Of a stretch of DNA of 64,000 nucleotides, positions 45,601 to 54,600 are shown one piece after another. Source of the stretch: Cristatella mucedo (Eukaryota; Bryozoa; Phylactolaemata; Cristatellidae); NCBI GenBank assembly GCA_009760855.2, contig WPIO01000044.1, positions 2,243,393 to 2,307,392 on the forward strand, in the 5' to 3' direction. Positions within the stretch are counted from its first letter, which is position 1. Each line of letters opens with the position of its first letter. The notes below the pieces were generated by a model. That model was not told the DNA's origin. It saw nothing but the letters and a program-made list of their open reading frames with translations, and searched no databases. The position numbers and the translations under genes are program-made.

Positions 45601-48600
45601 CACACTGCCATTTTTCAAGGTACAACATCTTTCCATGCTGCCAAGTGTTTTTCCTGACAGTTATCCTCAATCAAGCCATCGATTAGTAAGTTCATTTTTA
45701 GAGCAAACAATCAGGTTAATGTAAAAACCTGCTCACGGCACCCGGGAACTTCCGGTGGTAAATAGTTGCTAAGTAAACGTCTAACGGACCTCATAAATAC
45801 TTGAATGTGTGAGTACAAACACCAACAAACTCGAGTGTTCCGATGAAAAGCAAACGAGACATCTCATTTTCCCTAGACCTAAGCAGTAATTGGCACGAGT
45901 ATGCCACTAGGTTGACGGTAGTGGCTAAGGATTAGAACGAGTCAGAGCTTCAAAAAAGCACACTGGCAAACAGTGCATGCAGGAGCACCTGGCAGCACAT
46001 AGCCGACCAAGAATTTTAACAGATTAGGTCTGCTTGTCTTCATGAGAATCAACTCCAACTGATGAGGACAATATTACAATCAAAGCTAAACAAAAAAACG
46101 TCCTTCCATCCACATGAATCCACATGGCGATTTTTATATGCACTCGACTCCAGTGTTTGTCCATCGCATAATCAGTCATGTCAGCTAGGTTCGAAGCACA
46201 GTAACTATTACCAGCAGAGAGCATCACTCACAAATCCCATGCCACATGGATTTCAGCAAGGACAATAATAATAATAACAATAATATTGCACTTGATAAAG
46301 CGCCCTCAGAGAACTTAATCTCTTTCTAGGCGCTTTACAGACAATGACGCACCAAGCAAGCTGAAGCTCAGACAGACGACATACTCGGCTCATGTATGCA
46401 CCGACCAAACAAGGATTTCACTGGCACCTCCTAGTATTGTCAGCACACAGAGGCACTGACCAAATGCTACTACTCGCTCAAACTCAACTGAGTACACCGA
46501 GTCCGATGAGTGATGAGTCCGATGCTAACAACAAACACTGAGCACACGACACGTGGGGCATTTGCCACTCCCTCAAAGCAACCCCAAATGCCTGAAAAGG
46601 GGGAAGCCCGAAGCTTCGGAGTCACACAGGACCGACAAAGGACAAAGCTGCTGCAGGTGCTTGCCCTTTAAAGCCATATTGCCAGATGGATAAATCTTGC
46701 AAAAACGCCAATGCTCATTCATCTCTCTGTTTAAAGTCGGCGAATGAATGCCACAAAGATCCTCTGACCCCGACAGTCAGCAATAGGGTTGTCAGACCAG
46801 CATCACAAGATGTTCTGCAAGCTGTCACTTTTTTGCAGCTGCTACAACCAGCAAGCCACCCGATTATGTGAAATAAATATCACCCACAGCTGTGCTGCTG
46901 GGGCATCGGTGCTGCAGCAGTGGCAGCAGAAATAAGGGACTGTGGTTGGGGCTGGCACCACCATCACAAACCATAGTGCACTAATAGGAAAATTGATCAA
47001 AATAATGTAATGTAATGTATCTCCGGCTGTAACTTCACAAAGACTGTGTGGGTGTTTTGTATAGCACATGGAGAGTTTTGTATAGCGCATTCAAAGCCTA
47101 AGCGGCCTACTGTACCCACTCGGTAGCCAACAGACTTTATCTCATGCAGCAAAGAGAAAGTGAGAAGCATAGCCCAGTCGGCAGAACAGTTAAGGTAGTG
47201 AGTAACATGGAAGTAGCGGTGATGACAGGAAAGGTTGCGCCATAGTCGTTAGCAGGAGAGTGGTTGACCTTGCGTAAGAATTGTGGAAGTGAGTTCCACA
47301 GTCTACGACCTGCAGAGCAAAAGCCTCTGCTGCCAAGATCTTAATCAGAGAAATGGAACAGCTAATTTATTGTCCACAGAGGACCTTAGGGCACGACAAG
47401 GCTGATTTTGATGCAGCACTTTTAGTGAAGGAGGTCAAACCTCCGAGATTTGTAAACTAGCCTTGCAGCCATATTTATCGCCAGCTGCAGTGGCCTAGTG
47501 GCAGTTTTCGGTAGCCCAGCCAAAAGGGAATTAAAAATGATCTAGCAAATACAGAACCAAGGAGTTAATTAAATTGTTTGCAAGCCACCGTGGAAGACAG
47601 CTCCTAATCTTAGATAGGGATCGGACGTGATGGCTAACAGTTGAAGCTGTCTTCTTAATGAAGATTTCAAAATTTAGGCAGCTGTCGAAGGCGACACCTA
47701 AAAAAGTACTAGTTGATTTAACAGCCTCTTTTATATAGCAACATAAGAGCCTTTACCACTATCACTACACCTTGCAGCAGCAATGAAGGATCGCCTACCG
47801 AAGGATTCGAACCCACGACCTCGGGCCAGAGGTAGTGAAATGCAACACGGTAATGGTTGGACAACAGCATCATTTATTCATCTATTAGAAGAGCAAAGTC
47901 TTCTAATCCAGCCACACGCTTAGGGTATCCAATGAGTAGCAGTTCTGTTTTATCGTCGTTTAGTTTAAGTAAATCTGCCGACATCCAGGATCTAATGTCT
48001 ACAAGGTAAGCATTCAGTTTATCAGTTGCTACAGCAGATTCCGACGGTATAAATGACAAATAGCAGAGTATACAGCTTGAACCAAGACACATTCGGAGAG
48101 ATGAAGCCGTGCAACAGCCTTTCACATGCGCAGCTCTGCCGTCATGAGCTTTAAAAAGGCCCACTCCGGCATGGTTAATAAAGTAGCACATGCCAAACAA
48201 CGTGTAAGCTGCTGCTGGCGGTTTGCTGCTTTGTTGATATTCTGGATGCAGCATGAGATCGACTGTTCATTGAAGACTAACATGTGCGAGAAGCACTTAT
48301 GCTTCAATCTTCAAGGTCGCCCATTGATCTGGTGCTATTCTGTCATCGAATTTGCTGACTTCACTTGGTTGACACTGCTAAACTTAAACTTGGATATAAA
48401 TATAACGACGTTTTCAGGGAGTCTCTATTAGGAGTTAGGTCGAGTCTCTGATTGATCTTTCGGCAGCATTTGATACCATTGATCGCCAAGTCCTTCTCAT
48501 CTCACCTGGGCATCACTTGCACTGCACTGCAATGGTTTAGAGCTCAGCTCAGTGGGAGGCTCCAGAGTGTTGATGTCAATGCGAAACGGTCATCCGAGGA

Positions 48601-51600
48601 GCCATTTAAGTACAGGGTATCCCAAGGCTCCATGTTTGGTCAACTTCTTTTCAAAATGTATACTCTCTCAAGCATATGTAATCGCCAAAGACAATCTAGG
48701 CTTTCATTTCAATGCAGATGACACAGTAGTGTAGGGCGAACACCCGGCCTCAGCCACATGTCGTTATCGCTCAAAAGTCTTTCTACGGAGGAGGGTTCGA
48801 ATTAGGCCGCTGGCTGAGCCACTGCATCAGCACCAAACAAGGATTCCTCAGGGTACTTTGGTCAAGTCATTGAGGTAAATAACAATTGATTTCGAGGCTC
48901 AAATATCTGTTGGGGGTCATTACATTTGGCAGCAAGATAACGACCCTAAGCATACTCTCAGGAAGTACTTTTTGACGAATCCTTGTTTATTGCTGGTGCA
49001 GTGGCTCAGCCAGTTGCCCAATCTAAACCCTATAATACAATTTGGTCGTGCCTGCAAATGCAAAGTGCCTATACAGAGGTTAAGTTCTCAGAGGGTGCTA
49101 TATCATAAGTATTATTACTACTATTATAAAACGGTTGTGGTGCAATAACGACAGAAGGCTGAGCTCGGGTGTTTGGCCTACACCAGCAGCCGACATTTTC
49201 AGTAAACTCAGGCTCATCTGAATGTGCTACAGCAGAAGCAACAAGGCAGAAGCTGGTGGCCTCTATTCCTGGCTAGACAATGAGGTCGTAAAGTATAGTG
49301 GCGGGACAATGGCATGCTAAACGTATATGTGGTCGTTTTTGGTCTGTCAATAAATATTTTCCCATGCTTCACATAACTTTAGTACACCTGGTATCGTAGA
49401 AAAATCTCTTATTACCCTAACGAATTTGCAGCCACAGCAGAGGAGGCCATATTTCAAGGATTTTATCACCTGAGTGTAGGCAAAGTTGTTATTTGTAGAT
49501 ATGCTTGCTGATTCGGGTTTACTTATGGGTTAGACAGGGTAGGGCATAATCGTTTTTAATGATTTTCTTTTACTTAGTACTCATCAAAACTTCAGTTTCT
49601 TACTTTCTTTTTAATTTCTCTAATTTAATTTTAATTTCTAAAACGTTTGTCTTTTAAAAGGCACCCTAAACAAAAGATCGATTGCTTGACCAATTTTCTC
49701 AGTGGTTTTCTGCACTTCGGCCTTTAATCATCGACATTTAGGCAACAAAGCAGGGCCTATATTCCAAAGCTACGGAGGGTCTATATGTTCAATGCACCAA
49801 CTGTGGTGTACCACTCATTAGCAATCCCTCTGAACTATGAACTAGATCACTTCTTATGCTGTCTTAACCATAGATTGTGACATATCCTGTTTCTAATTAT
49901 TATAATCCAGGAACACATAATTGTCTCTAGCACTAGAATTATCTGCCCGATTTAGCATGCCATTCTACATTACGGTCTTTCTTGCCGGCGGCTCGATAAT
50001 ACTCTTGGACCTTAGGAAAGCATATCACGAATGTATTATTGGCGACTAGAATAAACACAAGCTATGGACAACATTGGGAAGTTTTGAAGTTGTGGCCAAG
50101 GAAGACTGCACTCGTCGTTGTCGTCGACTGTACGTTAAATGGTATGGAGTTTTTGCTGCCAAATACCTCGTAGAAACGACTACTCCTACTAATCCTACTG
50201 GTAAGTTCGAGGCGAGGATAAACGGTTTGTGCTGCATAGTTAAGCTTTGCCGAAAAGTTTATATGATATCAATCATGCCGAGATAATGTGCACATTGGTG
50301 AGGCATTATCGTCAAGCAAACACGTCGGTAGCGCCGTCTGTTGTGACGAAAATGCGACAGGAATGACACCACAAACGAATAAAGCAGCTCCCACCACCGT
50401 GGGCAGCGACACCCTTTGGACTAGTAATTGCAGATCGATGTGAAACATCCAGACTATTTAGTCATCACTCACTAACAACACGGCAAGCCTAGGGCACAGT
50501 GGCACAAAGCAAAGAAAGGGGGCATGGAACGTCTTCGATTGTTTGGCCCTATTTCAAGAATAAGGGCTATTGCCAACTAAACAGGGCCCAGTCAGGCTCC
50601 TCTCTGCTTTAAATATATTAGCTGATTTAACCACCTCATTTGTATAGAGGCAGAAGCGCCCTAACGGCTATCACCACTGCTAGCAGTTGGCAATAAAGGA
50701 TTGTCCACGGGATTCGAACCCACTAGGTCGGTCATGAAGAGCACTTTACCTCATGGGGCTACCACGGACTACACAAAACCCAGGACTTATATTTATTATC
50801 ATAAGCTGCACTCGAATATCCGGTGTAAAAAAGGCTAAGCTACATAAAGGGTCCAGCCTGTCTACACACAGGCAACTCATAGGTCAAGGACCCCCCAAGG
50901 TTGCTGCAAAAGCTGACGATAGCTTTCCTACACAAGCGCATGCTTCATCGAAAAAAATCCAGACAGATGGTTCAGCAACAGTTATGCCCAAGAACCCCTA
51001 CTTCTGCATACACCGACAGGTGCTAGAAACAGGCAGTTTATGTGTGGCCCACAACAGAAGAACAACGACAAAACTCCTGCGACCTCAGATCTGGCTACTC
51101 CTGCTTGTTGATATAAAAACTGGCAAGATAGCTTGAGATGGTTCTCTGTGTCACATGCAGTTATAAACTACTTTCATAGATGCAACATTGCACAGCATCT
51201 ATTTCTGTTTGTAAAGGGGGAGGCACTCAAAAAGATAAGCCAAAAAATGGTTTGGTCCAGTGTTTAAGGTGCTTGCTCCGACCAAGGTTTGGCTGAGGGC
51301 GTGAGGTTTGGGGTCGTGAGGTCTTGTGCCCCGAGGCATATGTGAAGCGCCCGAATAGACTAAGTTCTCTTACGGCGCTACACAAATGAATTATATATAT
51401 ATATTTATATACAAATGCAGTTAAAATTTAAAAAAGCTATCTTTACACACGACAGTACAGTCAGGACTGCAGCTCTCACATCTCCCCTACTATCAGCATC
51501 AGGCATGCACGTGGCGGCAGCAGGTACATTTTCGTAAGCGCTGCGTCCATGGCTATGGTAGATTTCATGTTTATTTTTTTATATAAAGAACTAGTCTTTC

Positions 51601-54600
51601 AAAACACATAACTATTAAAAAGTAATAATGTCCTCAATGTGCTAGTAATTATAAATGTCTTTACTTTCGGGGCTGGAAGCCATCGCTGGGTATATTATTC
51701 ATAGTATTACTTACAGGGCTTTAGCAGCAGGATGCCTCTAAACAAAGAAAATGCGTGTTTGGACACGTGCCTGAATATGCATATGAGTACGTGCACAGCC
51801 AGTGGCACGACCATTACTGGTTCATGTGCATTTACAAGAATGAATGCACAGTGAGTCCGAAGAGCATGTCACTTATGGTACTGCCTCATATCAGACTTCA
51901 GCTTTACAAGCCAAAGGGACTTCATGCTGTACTCACACATTTAAGAAGTGATACCAGTGTTTAGGTGAAGGGCTAGGTGCTACTGGTCCCCCTCCAGGTG
52001 TCAGGTTTCTTCAAGTCCTCCAATTTATCCTGCTTAATTACAGCTCATATGTTATGGACAGCAAAGCTCGGTACCAGGAAGACATTGGTGAGACACTATG
52101 CATTGTACTAGAGTCAATGGTCTTTGAGTCAATGGTCTTTAAGTACCGTTGTCACAGACGACTGTTTGCTTTTGCTAAGCCACCGATTATATTCTGACAC
52201 ACAAGCCTATTTGCAAGTCACAAGTGGCTAATGCTAGAAATCATTGGCCAAAAAGGCCCAGCAGCCTCCCCAAGTGATCTATTCAAGGGGGATGGGGAAG
52301 ATGGCTGCAGTCAGTGTGGAATCGGCATGGTGGACAATAAAGAGTAAAGAAAAGACTAGCGTCACAAAGATGCACATTCTGATACCTAACCAGTGATCAG
52401 ACGATAATGGCAGAATTGTCAGCAAGCAATGACAAATATGCTTCCAAACAGGACTAAGCACACCAGGAGCACCAACAAAAGCTGGGTAGAAACAGTGGTT
52501 CATCGACATAATTACCGAAAACCAGTGCAGTCATAAATGGCAGCTAGGCTAGTGTCAGAGAAACCGAGAGAGTGTAGCCTGGATTGAGTAAAGAAAGGCC
52601 AGACCTGAGTTTGCCAGAGACAACCAATCATTGGATGGCATGTCACTCGACACCCACGTTCACGCCGGTCCAGGAGAAGGGGGTCTGTTGCCCCCTTACT
52701 CACGGCGATGCCCCGATGGTATTTAAAGCTAATATGGAATACGCGAGGGCCCCATGGAATTTTATGGCAGCAAATGCACAAGGTAGCACCACCAAGACCA
52801 ACTGAGTCAAGGACAGCTGCTGCAGGACGAATGATGTGACCTCTAATAACATCTTTGCACCGGTATTTATTGCTATTGCCACCATATAACTGTACATACT
52901 TGTGAGTGTCTGCATCTCCACCTGTAATTCCACGAAGCCATACAGACTAAGTGGGCATTTCACTAAAGTTTTGACGCACCAACGGTTACCAACAGGCCTC
53001 ATCTCAGAAGGCAAAGAACAAGTGATACGAATTGCTGAGTAAGGAAGAGAGTCGAGTGAGTAGCATGAAAGTAATACCAAAGGACGGTTGGGAAGAATGT
53101 GCAGCAGTCGGCAGCAGGACAGAAGTTGTAAGCACATGCACAGTCTCCAACAGCATCTTAGCCGAGTAAGCGAAATTATAGCTTTTACGAAGAAGTTGAA
53201 TGCACGTCCACAATGAAGGGAAGAGAAGTGGTCCACCACATAAAAGCAAGGGCAACAAAGCACCAAAGCACGATTCTTACAGCAGCTGCATGCAATGGAA
53301 CCCAGGTTGGCACAGACCAAACCACGATCACTTACAGTGCATCTCGTCTGTCATGCCAGCATAACAGCTGAAGGTACAAGGGCCGTTAAAGTTGCCCTAG
53401 TGGCAGACTTCTGGCTACTGAAGCCACCAAGGCTGCCAGACAGCACTCAAGCATGCTTATCTGATGACAGCTACAAACTTGCAAGTGGCCTCATGCAAGG
53501 AAGGAAGGAAGCTAAGTAATGCCTGATGGCTGGCAGGCAACAGCAGCTTCAATTAGGTGCACTTTGTTACACTAACACAAATGAATTATAAATGAGCAAG
53601 TTCCCAGAATGCAACATTCACCCAAAACTTGAGACCATTCATTGCAGTGGTTCAGTCGGAAGTCCAGCCGTATCACTTCCGAGCCACTGACAGTATGCAT
53701 GTCGCAACCATGGGTGTGGCAAATCACTGCTGCAACATCGGGTGGAGAAGCACCTAACTTCTAGTGTGCTCATGGACAGGACATGCTCCTGCATTGCATC
53801 CACTTTGTCCACGTACATCGCTCTCAGGCATAAAACGTTTGCCATCCAAGTACCAAACCCGATCGTCCAAGCATTCACCCTGCCTCGGCGCTGTCCTCTA
53901 CCTCGGGTTCGGAGAGTGTCTATAGGGCATGCTCTCCCATTTCCCAAGCAGCACCGGCCGAGGCAGACGAGCCCTGACCTGGAGCTACTGCCTAGCCCCT
54001 CCGGACAGGTCGCCGAGCGTGAGGATGCACGATTTCGGCAGCCGTTTGCAGTGCCAGCAAGAAGAGGAATGCCGAGTTAGGATGGCTGATCTAGGCCATC
54101 AAAGCTGCAATCCCGAGTTTAAAGCCAACGACACAGCAGCCACTTTGCCACCACAATAAACGCCACCACCAAGAGATTGAATAACTCAATACGACAGTGG
54201 CAACCTGTCAACCATAGGAGCGCTGGCATCACAAATGTAGTATAGGCAATGCCATAACATGTATTGCGCAACACAAAAATAGTAACAACTACCAGAGGAC
54301 GGCAGGCTTGATTATGAAGGTCATTTCCATTCCAGCTTCTATTTTCTGTCAAACATAACTTATCGAATGAAGAAACACCGGCAACTCGGTCCCTAGGTAC
54401 TCTACTAAAGGAGCTGGCCCAAGCAGATTGATGGAAAGATGGCTCATATGGAGACATAACAGCTAAGTGATGATCATACATTGATGACATCCGCACATGG
54501 ATGGCAGCAAATTTTCTAAAACTAAATGACGATAAAACTAACTTACTAGTTATGGGCCAACCCAGTGTGATTCACAAATTGGAAAGGCTGACGCTCAAAA